Below are positions 16,014 through 25,057 of a stretch of 60,291 nucleotides of DNA, in pieces. The translations under genes and the position numbers were made by a program. Every line of letters starts with the position of its first letter. Positions within the stretch are counted from its first letter, which is position 1. The notes under the pieces are model-generated. The model was not told the origin of the DNA. It saw nothing but the letters and a program-made list of their open reading frames with translations, and did not search any database. The stretch is from Lachnospiraceae bacterium (GTDB lineage: Bacteria; Bacillota; Clostridia; Lachnospirales; Lachnospiraceae): contig JAAWCS010000070.1 of NCBI GenBank assembly GCA_022793375.1, positions 1-60,291 of the forward strand, in the 5' to 3' direction.

Positions 16014-16262
16014 TAGAGTTTACAGATTTTTCAAGTACATTATATAGTATTTTTGAGTCCGTTTCAAGAATTTTAAGAACACAAATTTCTATGGGTATCC
16101 GGATCTTATTTCCAATGCATCCGCATACAAGCGCCGTGGTAGCTTTTTGGAATAAGGTTATACTATTTTGATATAAGAAAAACCGGGAAAAAGCATCGCG
16201 CATCCATTATAATGAAGCTGTAGCTTTCTTTACGGTTTTCCACGACAGGAGGTACGGCAAAG

Positions 16263-17165
16263 ATGACGATGCAGCAGGTGAAATACTTTCAGGCGACAGC
16301 CACGTACAAAAGCTTTTCCAAAGCAGCGGAGAGCTGCTTTGTGGCGCAGACCGCGGTCAGCAAGCAGATTGCCAATCTGGAAAAAGAGCTGGACTGCACG
16401 CTGTTAATCCGGGACAAGCACCATGTGTCCTTGACCCGCAGCGGAGAGGTATTTTTGAAATATGCCACGGAGATTCTGCGCCTGTGCGAGGATGCGGCGC
16501 GGGACACCAAGATGGCGCAATTGATGTCGGCCTGCCATCTGCGGATCGGCTACTGGGGCATCCTCGAACAGCGGATGCTGATCGACCTGGTGAAAAAATA
16601 TAAAAAAACGAACGTGAGCCGCAATTTCGTGCCCGTTTACAGCAGCGTAGCGCTGGAGGAAGTAGTATCCTCTCTCTTAAACCGCCGGCAGGACGCGATC
16701 CTGATGCCGACCATAATCATACAGGACATTCCGCGGATTTCCTATGTGCCGCTGGTAGAGCCGGAAATCGTGCTGGCGGTGGGCCGGGATCATCCGCTGG
16801 CCGGCCGCAGCGAAGTGACGATCGAGGAATTAAAGACCGAGAATTTCATCGCGGCGGATACCTCGGCCTCCCAGCCGCTGAACGAATTCCGTGAAAGCCA
16901 GTGGGCCAGGCTGGGCTTTCATCCCAATATTATTTTCCGGGCCACGGAAACCGAATCGGCCCTGCTGATGACGGAAACGGGCGGCGGCGTGATGCTGGTG
17001 ACCGATCTCATGCGATATTATGAACCCAAACGCCTGTCGTTTGTCACGATCCGCAATTTCCATATGCGTCAGGAGATGGGGATCGCCTGGCTGACAGAGA
17101 ATACCGAAGCAGAACTAATGCAGTTTCTGGAATTTGTCCAGAAGCAGGAGGTGAGTATCATATAA
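16263..17165 (+). CDS. LysR family transcriptional regulator
   Basis: A 300-aa LysR-type regulator: an N-terminal winged helix (MQQVKYFQATATYKSFSKAA, then AVSKQIANLEKELDCTLLIR) and a C-terminal periplasmic-binding-like effector domain from about residue 90, with the typical DHPLAGRSEVTIEEL segment. A GGAGG site precedes ATG 16263. Its target is not obvious. It diverges from the 52-aa gene and lies about 1.3 kb upstream of the sugar/TRAP operon, separated by an ArsR gene and a broken permease, so regulation of either is possible but unproven. Confidence 0.9.
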   Translation: MTMQQVKYFQATATYKSFSKAAESCFVAQTAVSKQIANLEKELDCTLLIRDKHHVSLTRSGEVFLKYATEILRLCEDAARDTKMAQLMSACHLRIGYWGILEQRMLIDLVKKYKKTNVSRNFVPVYSSVALEEVVSSLLNRRQDAILMPTIIIQDIPRISYVPLVEPEIVLAVGRDHPLAGRSEVTIEELKTENFIAADTSASQPLNEFRESQWARLGFHPNIIFRATETESALLMTETGGGVMLVTDLMRYYEPKRLSFVTIRNFHMRQEMGIAWLTENTEAELMQFLEFVQKQEVSII

Positions 17166-17285
17166 AAAATATGCTGCCTGCAAAAAGCGGCGCGCGGATG
17201 GAGAAGCCGATCGCCTTTGAATCGTTTGGCAGCCAATGTCCGGGAGTTAAACGAAAGTCTCTTTTCCTGAAAAGGAAGAAACATA

Positions 17286-17335
17286 TTGAAATTTTTCGAT
17301 GTGAAGTCTATAATGACATATAGACAGCTGTCTAT
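17286..17335 (+). promoter_or_regulatory. Promoter and palindromic operator of the arsR-like gene
   Basis: TTGAAA (17286-17291) and TATAAT (17309-17314) are 17 bp apart. A perfect 16-bp palindrome, ATAGACAGCTGTCTAT (17320-17335), covers the transcription start region just before the ribosome site GGGAGGTG. This is the arrangement expected for an ArsR-family autorepressor. Confidence 0.8.
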
Positions 17336-17352
17336 GGGAGGTGATCGGATCG

Positions 17353-17661
17353 ATGGACGAAAGAAAAATTGCGGCAATCTTCAAGGCATTCTGCGATGAA
17401 AACCGCATTAGAATTATAAAGTTACTGCGTTCGGGTGAAAAATGTGCCTGCCGATTGCTGGATGAAATCCATGTAGCGCAGCCTACTCTCTCTCACCATA
17501 TGAAAATACTCTGTGACGCCGGAATTGTAGTTGGCCGCAAAGAGGGGAAATGGACGCACTATTCTATTTCAGAAAAAGGTGTAGAACGGGCAAAAGAATG
17601 CCTGCAACAGTTGACCATATTGGATGCTGAAGGGGAGAACAAGTCGTGCTGTGAAAAGTAA
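17353..17661 (+). CDS. ArsR family metal(loid)-responsive repressor
   Basis: A 102-aa winged-helix repressor. The recognition helix region is VAQPTLSHHMKILCDAGIVV, preceded by a CxC pair in EKCACRLLDEI at the position of the arsenic-sensing ELCVCDL motif. The C-terminus ends in CCEK, possibly an extra ligand. It should bind the palindrome at 17320-17335 and release it on binding As(III), Sb(III) or a related metal. ATG 17353 is preferred over the in-frame GTG at 17341, which lies inside the ribosome site. The only downstream gene is a permease with a large deletion, so the resistance function appears lost. Confidence 0.9.
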   Translation: MDERKIAAIFKAFCDENRIRIIKLLRSGEKCACRLLDEIHVAQPTLSHHMKILCDAGIVVGRKEGKWTHYSISEKGVERAKECLQQLTILDAEGENKSCCEK

Positions 17662-17749
17662 AGAGAGTTATAAATTGCTTTTTCGGCACGACTTATATCA
17701 AAAAAATTAAATAGATATATTTCAATATAACTATATGAAGGGGATTTAT

Positions 17750-18155
17750 ATGGAAGCATTAAAAAGTGGCTGGGACTTTATTCAAAATGAAGTCCTTGGC
17801 ATGGGGTGGCTCAATCGGCGCATGGATTCACAACTGGATACCCGGGGATTTGATTGTCAAAGCACTGGGGAGTAACAATCCCTTTGGCGTTGTACTGGCA
17901 ACGATCGCAGGTGTTCCGATGTATGCGGATATTTTTGGTACGATCCCGATTGCGGAGGCCTTACTTGCCAAGGGAGCATTGCTCGGCGTTGTCTTATCCT
18001 TTATGATGGGAGTGACGACCCTTTCTCTCCCGTCAATGATTATGCTTCGCAAGGCGGTTAAACCGAAGCTGCTGGGTATTTTCACTGCAATATGCACAGT
18101 CGGTATTATCGTTGTAGGTTATTTCTTCAACGCTATACAATATTTAATTGTCTGA
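17750..18155 (+). pseudogene. Arsenic/permease-family (COG0701-type) gene with internal deletion
   Basis: A good start (ATG 17750, GAAGGGG before it) encodes MEALKSGWDFIQNEVLGMGW, the normal N-terminus of ArsP-like permeases. The frame then breaks near 17812, and the family's C-terminal third continues in another frame (IGAWIHNWIPGDLIVKALGS, NPFGVVLATIAGVPMYADIF, GVTTLSLPSMIMLRKAVKPK). About 200 codons, including the part that normally holds the conserved cysteines, are missing. The junction at CTCAATCGGCGC looks like a simple deletion. The gene sits 88 bp behind the ArsR gene and was probably its regulated efflux partner. Confidence 0.8.
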
Positions 18156-18198
18156 ATAGAATATAAAAGGAAAAACCGCTGCCATTGCAGCAGCACGG

Positions 18199-18233
18199 AG
18201 CAGGAAATCCCCAAAGGGACTTCCTGCTTTTCT
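18199..18233 (+). terminator. Rho-independent terminator after the broken permease
   Basis: AGCAGGAAATCCC (18199-18211) pairs with AGGGACTTCCTGCT (18215-18228, one mismatch) and is followed by TTTTCTT. It closes the arsR-permease unit. Confidence 0.75.
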
Positions 18234-18361
18234 TAATGTGCCCGAACGGAAAGCCTGCGCGGGAAACCACACGCACCGAACAAGGACCCTTGCGCTCTCC
18301 TGTAAGGCGCCAAAAACTGTGCATAACACACAAAAAGGAATAACACCATATCAAAACAATG

Positions 18362-18391
18362 TTGGATTTACACATAATATCCCCGTATAAT
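18362..18391 (+). promoter_or_regulatory. Promoter of the TRAP/sugar operon
   Basis: TTGGAT (18362-18367) and TATAAT (18386-18391) are 18 bp apart, ending 47 bp before the kinase start codon. The -35 element is weak, consistent with activator dependence. Confidence 0.5.
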
Positions 18392-18438
18392 CAAAGAAAC
18401 AACTGGTAAACCTGCCAAAATAACGGGGGGAAACAATC

Positions 18439-19980
18439 ATGGACTACTTTATGGGAATTGACGCCGGGACAAGCGGAGTCAAGGTAATCGTCATCGACGA
18501 GGAGGGAACCGTAGCCGGCCGGGGCTATTGCGAATGCCATGTGTACACGCCGTATCCTGGCTGGGCGGAGCAGGATCCCAAGGATTGGTGGCAGGCGCTT
18601 CATCGGGCGGCGGTGATGGCCGTAAAAGACAGCGGGCACGGCGCGCAGATCGCGGCCATCAGTTTTTCGGGACAGATGCAGGGCTGTACCCTCTTAAACC
18701 GGGAAGGAGAAGCGGAAGGAAACTGTCTGATCTGGCTTGACCAACGGGCGGCTCAGGAAGCGCGCGAATTAAACGGCCGCATCGAAGAAAAGGAAGCGCT
18801 GGAGATTACCGGGAGCCGCTGCCTGCCCAGCTACTGGGCGGCCAAGCTTCTGTGGCTGCGCAAAAACCAGCCCGAGCGCTACCGCCAAATCGACAAAGTG
18901 GTCTTTGCCAAGGATTACCTGCGCTACCGCATGACCGGTGAACTGGCGACAGATGTTTCGGACGCGTCCCTGACCTTTTTGCTTGACCTGAAAAAACGGT
19001 ACTGGTCGAAACGGATGCTGCAGGCAGCGGAAATTCCGGAAAGCTTTATGCCGGAGCGGGTGCAGGAATCCCAGGAGATTGCCGGGTATTTAAAGCCTGA
19101 GGTGGCGGCTGCCTGGGGGCTGTGCGCCGGCATTCCGGTGATGGCCGGCGGCGGGGACCAGCCGGTGGGCGGCATTGGATGCGGCGCGGTGAAAACCGGC
19201 GTAATCGGGGCGACGATCGGCACCTCCGGCGTGGTCTTTGGCTGCTGCGATACGCCCTTTGCCGATACGCGCAGCCGGGCCATCTTAAGCACCTGCCACA
19301 GTGTGCCGGGGAAATATGACTTTTTGGGCTGCACGCTGTCGGCCGGCGGTTCCTTCAAATGGCTGCGCGACCGGTTTTTTGCGGAGGAAAAGGAGCGGCT
19401 GGCCAGGCAGGGGCAAGACGTCTATGACCAAATGTGCGAGTGGGCTGCCAAAATCCCGGCTGGCAGCGAGGGCCTTACGTTTCTTCCTTATTTAAACGGC
19501 GAGAGTACGCCGCATGTAGACGAAAACGCCCGCGGCGTGTTTTTCGGCCTCAACCTGCGCCATGGACGAGAAGCGTTGTGCCGAAGCGTGATGGAGGGAG
19601 TAACCTTTTCCCTGCGGGATACAATAGAAATATTCCGGGAAAACGGCGTCGAAGTCGGCGAGGTAAGAGCCATGGGCGGCGGGGCGAAGAGCGCGCTGTG
19701 GCGGCAGATCCAGGCGGATGTGTATCAGGCGCGGGTAGTGACGATGAACATGGAGGAAGGGCCGGCCGCCGGCGCCGCGATTCTGGCCTGTGTGGGCGCG
19801 GGCTGTTATGCGTCGCTTACGGAAGCGTGCAGCCATATCCTGCGGCCGCAGACTGTAACGGAACCGATTCCTGAGAATGCGAAGCTGTATGAAGGCTTCT
19901 ATCAGACGTACCGGCGGCTGTATCCGGCATTGAAGGAATTGTTTGCCGGACAGGCGGCGCTTGTGGCAAAGAATCTGTAA
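18439..19980 (+). CDS. FGGY-family carbohydrate kinase (xylulokinase-like)
   Basis: A 513-aa ATP-dependent sugar kinase. The N-terminal actin-like phosphate loop is MGIDAGTSGVKVIVID. The substrate-side motif FSGQMQG (typical of xylulokinases) is at about 75-81, and the C-terminal ATPase segment includes AGGGDQPVGGIGCG and VRAMGGGAKSALWRQI. Length and motifs fit XylB, but related FGGY kinases act on many ketoses and polyols. It is the first gene of a seven-gene cluster with an aldo-keto reductase, TRAP transporter, epimerase and isocitrate-lyase-family protein, so it probably phosphorylates the sugar produced from the imported substrate. Confidence 0.85.
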   Translation: MDYFMGIDAGTSGVKVIVIDEEGTVAGRGYCECHVYTPYPGWAEQDPKDWWQALHRAAVMAVKDSGHGAQIAAISFSGQMQGCTLLNREGEAEGNCLIWLDQRAAQEARELNGRIEEKEALEITGSRCLPSYWAAKLLWLRKNQPERYRQIDKVVFAKDYLRYRMTGELATDVSDASLTFLLDLKKRYWSKRMLQAAEIPESFMPERVQESQEIAGYLKPEVAAAWGLCAGIPVMAGGGDQPVGGIGCGAVKTGVIGATIGTSGVVFGCCDTPFADTRSRAILSTCHSVPGKYDFLGCTLSAGGSFKWLRDRFFAEEKERLARQGQDVYDQMCEWAAKIPAGSEGLTFLPYLNGESTPHVDENARGVFFGLNLRHGREALCRSVMEGVTFSLRDTIEIFRENGVEVGEVRAMGGGAKSALWRQIQADVYQARVVTMNMEEGPAAGAAILACVGAGCYASLTEACSHILRPQTVTEPIPENAKLYEGFYQTYRRLYPALKELFAGQAALVAKNL

Positions 19981-20069
19981 GGTGACGCGTAATGGCCTGA
20001 AAAGCAGGGGCACAGCAGGGAAGCATGGCTGGAGTGTCCCGTAACGGCCCGAAAAGAAAGGGGGAAACC

Positions 20070-21086
20070 ATGAAGTACAAGTATCTGAAAGGAACCGGGA
20101 TCCAGCTGTCGCAGATGACGCTCGGCAGTTCGACCTTCGGCGACCAGCTGGGGGCGGAGGAATCCTGCCGGATCATGGAGACGGCGCTGGAAGCCGGCGT
20201 CAACAGCATCGATACCGGGGACGTCTACTGCGGCGGCCGCAGCGAAGAGGTCATCGGCCGTTTCCTGAGCCGGCCGGGAGTGCGCCGCCAGGTCGTCGTC
20301 GGCACGAAAATGGGGCTGGCGACCGGGGACGGGGTCAATGAAAAGAGGGCATCCCGCCTGCATATGATCGAAGCGCTGGAAGCGTCGCTCAAGCGGCTGA
20401 AAACCGACTATGTGGACATCTATTATATCCACCATCCGGACCGCGACACGCCGATGGAGGAAACGCTGTCGGCAATGAACGACCTGGTACACAGCGGAAA
20501 AGTCCGCTATATCGGTTTTTCCAACTATTCGGCCTGGGAAGCCTGCGATCTTCTGTGGACGGCCCGCCATGCGCACTGGGTTTTGCCGACAGCGGCGCAG
20601 AACGTGCACAATCTGATTACGCGCGGGCTGGAGGACGAGATGGCGTATTTTGTGCAGAAGCATTCGATGGGGCTGGTCGTATACAATCCTTTAGCCGGCG
20701 GGCTTTTGACCGGCAAACACAGCCGGCGGCAGCTGGCGCCTGGCACGCGGTACGAATCCAAGATGTACCAGGAACGCTACTGCAACGACGCCAATTTTGA
20801 TGCCGTGGAGGCGTTGTCGGTGATTGCCGCGGAGGCCGGCATGACGCTTCTGGAGCTGGCAGTGCGCTTTAGCGTTTCCTTCCCGTATGTGGATTCGGTG
20901 CTGATGGGCTTTTCCCGCCTGGAACAGCTTGCCGAAAACCGGCGTCTGCTGGAAAAAGGGCCGCTGGATGCGGAGACGATGGCAGCCTGCGACCAGGTGT
21001 GGAAGCGGCTGAAAGGAGATACCTACGGCTATTTTATCCCGCCGGCCGGGGCAAAAGGGATTACGTATACCGGCACTTTAAAGTAG
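20070..21086 (+). CDS. Aldo/keto reductase
   Basis: A 338-aa NAD(P)H-dependent oxidoreductase with the (beta/alpha)8 AKR signature: NSIDTGDVYCGGRSEEVIGR (catalytic Asp and Tyr), KMG with the Lys, and YYIHHPDRDTPMEETL with the conserved His. ATG 20070 follows AAAGGGGG; the upstream extension to 20025 overlaps repeat-like sequence and is unlikely to be translated. In this operon it may interconvert a polyol or sugar acid with its keto form. The 90-bp gap before it contains a degenerate version of the dispersed two-hairpin repeat. Confidence 0.85.
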   Translation: MKYKYLKGTGIQLSQMTLGSSTFGDQLGAEESCRIMETALEAGVNSIDTGDVYCGGRSEEVIGRFLSRPGVRRQVVVGTKMGLATGDGVNEKRASRLHMIEALEASLKRLKTDYVDIYYIHHPDRDTPMEETLSAMNDLVHSGKVRYIGFSNYSAWEACDLLWTARHAHWVLPTAAQNVHNLITRGLEDEMAYFVQKHSMGLVVYNPLAGGLLTGKHSRRQLAPGTRYESKMYQERYCNDANFDAVEALSVIAAEAGMTLLELAVRFSVSFPYVDSVLMGFSRLEQLAENRRLLEKGPLDAETMAACDQVWKRLKGDTYGYFIPPAGAKGITYTGTLK

Positions 21087-21103
21087 AAGGAGGAGAAAAA
21101 CCA

Positions 21104-21700
21104 ATGAAAAAGATTCTCGACGGCCTGGAAGGACTGATACGCACGGTCTGCACCTTCCTCTTCCTCTGCATCGCGGTGCTGATCGCCGTGCAGGTCTTTA
21201 CCCGTTATGTGTTGGATATGACGCTGTCCTGGTCGGAGCAGGCGGCCCGCGGCGTCTTTATCTGGCTGATTATGCTCTACAGCGGCGTGCTGGTGCGAAA
21301 CGGCGGCAACTTAGGCTTCAATATCCTGACCCAGCGGCTGAAGGGAAAAGGGAAGGCTGCCTGTCTGCTGTTTAGCGATCTGGTAATCCTGGCGTTTTCC
21401 GGCTACTGGTTTTACCAGAGCTTACAGCTGTGTCTGTCGTTTCAAAATTTCCGCTTTTCAGGGCTGAAGCTTCCCTATAACGCGATCTACGCGGCGGAGC
21501 CGGTGGGCGCGGCACTGATTGCCCTCTTTACGGTGGAGGTATTGCTTCGCCATATCCGCGAAGCGGGCAGGACGCCGGCGGGGATCGAAGCGATGAATGA
21601 CTTTGCAGGCCCGGACACCAAGGCGCCGGCAGCCGGCCTTGCAGGTACAGGCGACGGCACGGCCGACCCTGAATTGCAGGAAAGGGGGGATATGCAATGA
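21104..21700 (+). CDS. TRAP transporter small membrane subunit (DctQ-like)
   Basis: A 198-aa protein with four hydrophobic helices (for example TVCTFLFLCIAVLIAVQVFT, then FIWLIMLYSGVLVRNGG) and the DctQ hallmark LSWSEQAARGVFIW, in which the conserved Trp and Glu lie between helices. The C-terminal 40 residues are a polar Ala/Gly/Pro-rich tail not typical of the family. ATG 21104 follows AAGGAGGAG. The stop overlaps the large-subunit start by 4 bp (ATGA), so the two are translationally coupled. It pairs with the large subunit in the cytoplasmic membrane. Confidence 0.9.
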   Translation: MKKILDGLEGLIRTVCTFLFLCIAVLIAVQVFTRYVLDMTLSWSEQAARGVFIWLIMLYSGVLVRNGGNLGFNILTQRLKGKGKAACLLFSDLVILAFSGYWFYQSLQLCLSFQNFRFSGLKLPYNAIYAAEPVGAALIALFTVEVLLRHIREAGRTPAGIEAMNDFAGPDTKAPAAGLAGTGDGTADPELQERGDMQ

Positions 21701-22971
21701 TTTTACTGGTTGTTTTAGCCTTTTGCGTTTTGCTGGTATTGGGGGTGCCGGTGGCCTACAGCATGGCGGTTTCCTCGATTGTCGTGATCGCGGCCGATCC
21801 GGCGCTTCCAAGCACGATCATTGCGCAGAAAATTTTCACCTCGCTGGATTCGTTTTCGTTTATCGCGATTCCGATGTTTATGCTGGCCGGCTCCTTGATG
21901 AACGCTTCGGGAATTACGGAGAAGTTGATTTTCTTCTGCCGTTCGCTGGTGGGGCATCTGCGGGGCGGACTGGCGCATGCGGCCGTCATCACCGGAATGC
22001 TGATGGCCGGCGTGTCCGGCTCGTCGGTGGCCGACAGCTCGGCGATCGCGACGATCATGGTGCCCTCGCTGGAAAAAGAAGGCTATGACCGGGGGTTTGC
22101 GGGAGCGCTCATTTCCTCGGCCGGCTCGCTGGGGCCGATCATCCCGCCGAGCATCATTATGATCGTGTACTCCGGCGTGGTGTCGATCTCGATCGGCAAG
22201 CTGTTTATGGCCGGGATTGTGCCCGGTATCCTGCTGGGAATCGGGATGATGGGTTACAGCTATTATTACGCAAAGAAAAACGGGATACCTAAACATGCGT
22301 TTGTGGGAATCAAAAACGTCGGCAAAGCGTTTTTGACCTGTGCGGGCGCGCTGGTCATGCCCTTTATCATCCTGGGCGGCATTATGTCCGGCGTTGTGAC
22401 GGCGACGGAGTCGGGGATCCTGGCCGTCATTTACGGCACGATCTACGGTTTTGCGACTCGCAACCTGACTGTGAAAAAACTGCTTGTCTGTATCCAGGAT
22501 GCAGTCAGCGGCTCGGTACAGCCGATGATCGTCATTGCGTTTGCTTCGCTGTTTGGCTATGTGCTGACCTATTACGGGCTGGCGGAACTGATCGGAGGCT
22601 TTATCACCTCCTTTACAACGAACAAATACGTGGTCCTGATGCTGATTTTTGTGATTATCTATATCGCGGGCATGTTCATTGAGTCGACGGCGATCCTTTT
22701 GATCCTGGTGCCGGTCTTTGCGCCGCTGATCCCGGTGTTCGGCTTTGATCCGCTGCATTTTGCGATCGTCTGCATCATTTCCCTGGTGCTGGGCGGGATT
22801 TCGCCGCCGGTGGGGATCGTTATGTATGTAGTCTCGAGTGTGACCCACACCGAGCTGGGGCGGATTATCCGCCAGGTATGGCCGTTTGTGGCAATTTTTA
22901 CGGCCGGCGTCATGCTGGTGATTTTTGTACCGCAGGTGGCCCTGTTTATTCCGAATCTGCTGGGCGGCTGA
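21697..22971 (+). CDS. TRAP transporter large membrane subunit (DctM-like)
   Basis: A 424-aa membrane protein with about 12 helices. It contains the DctM signatures AGVSGSSVADSSAIATIMVP and SLGPIIPPSIIMIVYSGV in the first half, and a matching GGISPPVGIVMYVV in the second. TRAP permeases import organic acids or sugar acids using the Na+ gradient together with a binding protein. It overlaps the small subunit by 4 bp and is followed 49 bp later by the binding protein, completing a three-part transporter. Confidence 0.95.
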   Translation: MILLVVLAFCVLLVLGVPVAYSMAVSSIVVIAADPALPSTIIAQKIFTSLDSFSFIAIPMFMLAGSLMNASGITEKLIFFCRSLVGHLRGGLAHAAVITGMLMAGVSGSSVADSSAIATIMVPSLEKEGYDRGFAGALISSAGSLGPIIPPSIIMIVYSGVVSISIGKLFMAGIVPGILLGIGMMGYSYYYAKKNGIPKHAFVGIKNVGKAFLTCAGALVMPFIILGGIMSGVVTATESGILAVIYGTIYGFATRNLTVKKLLVCIQDAVSGSVQPMIVIAFASLFGYVLTYYGLAELIGGFITSFTTNKYVVLMLIFVIIYIAGMFIESTAILLILVPVFAPLIPVFGFDPLHFAIVCIISLVLGGISPPVGIVMYVVSSVTHTELGRIIRQVWPFVAIFTAGVMLVIFVPQVALFIPNLLGG

Positions 22972-23020
22972 ATACATTGCGGCCCATAAAGAGAATAGAA
23001 AAAAAACGGAGGAAAGAAAG

Positions 23021-24103
23021 ATGAAAAAATGGTTGGCAATTTTGGCAAGCCTGATCCTGTGCGTGGGGATCCTGGGAGGATGTAGCGACGGCGGGAGCAC
23101 TACGGCGCCGGCGGACGGTGACAGCCAGGCGGCGGGCGACGGACAGACGTCGTCAGAAACACAGGCGCCGGCCGGCAGCGCGGCCTACAATCTTCGCTTT
23201 GCCTACACGCTGGCGACCGATCACGATTTGAGCAAGGCGTTTGAAAAGTTTGCGGCCGAGGTGCTGGAGGCGACGGACGGAAACGTACAGATTACCACAT
23301 TCCCGGCCGGCTCCCTGGGCACGCAGCCGGAGAACCTGGAGTCGGTTATGCTTGGCTCCCTTGACATGTGCTATGCGGATACGTCGATGCTGGTCACCTA
23401 TGTGCCGGAATACACGCTGATCAATCTGCCGTGGCTGATTACTTCCTTTGAGACGGCCGACGAGATTTTCTACGAAAGCGATATCGTGGATCAGCTGGAC
23501 GCTATTTTAGCAGAAAAGATGAATATGACGAACATCGGCTGGGTGTATCAGGGCTTCCGCGCTTTCTGCACAACGATGCCGCTGACCGGCAAGGCGGACT
23601 GCCAGGGCGTAAAACTGCGCTCCCCGGAGACGCAGATTTATCTGGATACGTTCTCGATGATGGGCTTTACGCCGACCGTTATTACCTGGACCGAAGCCTA
23701 TACGGCGATGCAGTCCGGCGTGGTGGACGGCGTGGACACGGTGAAATCCTCGATCGACAGCTACGGCTTTTACGAGATCGGCAAATATGTCTGGAATTCC
23801 AATCACATGTTTTCCTCGGTCGGAATCGTTATGAACAACACGGTGCTGGCCGGTCTGCCGGAGGAGTACCAGCAGGCAATCAAAGACTGCTGGGCCAATG
23901 TAAGCAAAGAATTTAACCAGAGCGTAAAGGATCAGGACGCCTACTATATCGATCGATTTGAAGAACTGGGCGCAACGGTCACTTATACGGCCGACGAGGC
24001 GGAATTCCGCGATACCTTCCACGACTACTGGTATCAGAGCGCCGAGACGAACGGGTACAAAGAACTTCTGGACGATATGATGGCAATCGTGGAAAAACAC
24101 TGA
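23021..24103 (+). CDS. TRAP transporter substrate-binding lipoprotein (DctP-like)
   Basis: A 360-aa lipoprotein: signal peptide with lipobox ILGGC, a Ser/Ala/Gln-rich linker of about 35 residues, then a DctP fold. Diagnostic are the KLRSPETQIYLDTFSMMGFT strand carrying the Arg that normally clamps a ligand carboxylate, and the TEAYTAMQSGVVDGVDTV segment. ATG 23021 follows GGAGGAAAG. In Gram-positives this component is anchored on the outer membrane face. The conserved Arg suggests an acidic ligand such as a sugar acid, which would fit the neighbouring enzymes. Confidence 0.9.
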   Translation: MKKWLAILASLILCVGILGGCSDGGSTTAPADGDSQAAGDGQTSSETQAPAGSAAYNLRFAYTLATDHDLSKAFEKFAAEVLEATDGNVQITTFPAGSLGTQPENLESVMLGSLDMCYADTSMLVTYVPEYTLINLPWLITSFETADEIFYESDIVDQLDAILAEKMNMTNIGWVYQGFRAFCTTMPLTGKADCQGVKLRSPETQIYLDTFSMMGFTPTVITWTEAYTAMQSGVVDGVDTVKSSIDSYGFYEIGKYVWNSNHMFSSVGIVMNNTVLAGLPEEYQQAIKDCWANVSKEFNQSVKDQDAYYIDRFEELGATVTYTADEAEFRDTFHDYWYQSAETNGYKELLDDMMAIVEKH

Positions 24104-24192
24104 CGCAGCAGACAGGCCAAAACAAAGGCGGGCAGGCGCCCAGGCGGCCGGCCCGGGAAAACAGCAATTACAGAAACGACAGAGGTGACAAA

Positions 24193-25017
24193 ATGAAGCT
24201 ATCATATGGGATTCCGCTGTTAGATACATTGACGGCAGAGGAGTTTGAAGGGTATCTGCGCCTGTTAAAGGAAATCGGCTACGAAGGGGTGGAATGCTCG
24301 GTCTGCCATGCCAAAGAGGTGGATCGGCAGATGCTCAAAGAAAAGCTGGATACATACGGAATGAAGTTTTCGGGCTTTCGTTCCGGGGCGGCCTATGACA
24401 TGACCGGGGCGCGCTTTTCCAGTCCGGACGCGGCAGTGCGCCGGCAGGCGGTAAAGCTGATGAAGGATGTGGTCGATCTGTGCGCGGAATTTGACTGTCC
24501 GATTCTGATGGGGCGCATTCAGGGGCTTTTGGAGCCGGGCGAGACAGCCGAGACAGCCAAAGAATGGATTTGGGAATGCATGCGCGAGGTGGCGGCGTAT
24601 GCCGGCCGGACGGGGACGGTCATCGCCTATGAGCCGATCAACCGCTTTGAGATGGATTACAACCACACCACAAAAGAAATGGTGGCCTTTGTGCAAAAGA
24701 TCAACGAGGGCCTGACGCACAAGGTGGGCCTTCTGATGGACATCTATCACATGGCGCTGGAGGACAATTCGATTGCCGCGGCCTTTATCCGCAGCCAGGG
24801 GCTGATCGCCCATGTGCATTTCCGTGACAGCAACAACGGCGTGCCGGGCACAGGGACCATCGATTTTGCGGATGCGGTCAAAGTGCTGGAGGCGATGGGC
24901 TACGAGGGCTGGATTGCGCTGGAGGTAGATTTCAATTTCTGCGACTACGCGCAGGGAGCCAGGGATTCGATGCGGTATTTGAAGCCGATGATCGAAGCGG
25001 CCAAACACTGCCGCTGA
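24193..25017 (+). CDS. Sugar phosphate isomerase/epimerase family protein (TIM barrel)
   Basis: A 274-aa xylose-isomerase-like TIM barrel of the AP-endonuclease-2 fold. Metal-ligand candidates are the Glu in IAYEPINRFEMDY, the Asp/His in LLMDIYHMALED, the His in LIAHVHFRDSNN, and the C-terminal Glu in IALEVDFNF. The pattern resembles ketose 3-epimerases and hydroxypyruvate-isomerase-like enzymes. GAGGTGAC precedes ATG 24193. It follows the TRAP binding protein by 89 bp and probably epimerises or isomerises the imported carbohydrate upstream of the kinase. Confidence 0.85.
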   Translation: MKLSYGIPLLDTLTAEEFEGYLRLLKEIGYEGVECSVCHAKEVDRQMLKEKLDTYGMKFSGFRSGAAYDMTGARFSSPDAAVRRQAVKLMKDVVDLCAEFDCPILMGRIQGLLEPGETAETAKEWIWECMREVAAYAGRTGTVIAYEPINRFEMDYNHTTKEMVAFVQKINEGLTHKVGLLMDIYHMALEDNSIAAAFIRSQGLIAHVHFRDSNNGVPGTGTIDFADAVKVLEAMGYEGWIALEVDFNFCDYAQGARDSMRYLKPMIEAAKHCR

Positions 25018-25057
25018 TCCGGAAAATACGGGCAGACAAAAAGAAAGGGGATCGTAT

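Noticed and set aside
21715..23100. Long open frame on the minus strand (461 codons)
   Set aside because: Antisense to the clear TRAP large-subunit gene; the product is Arg/His/Asp-rich nonsense, as expected from the complement of a membrane protein gene.
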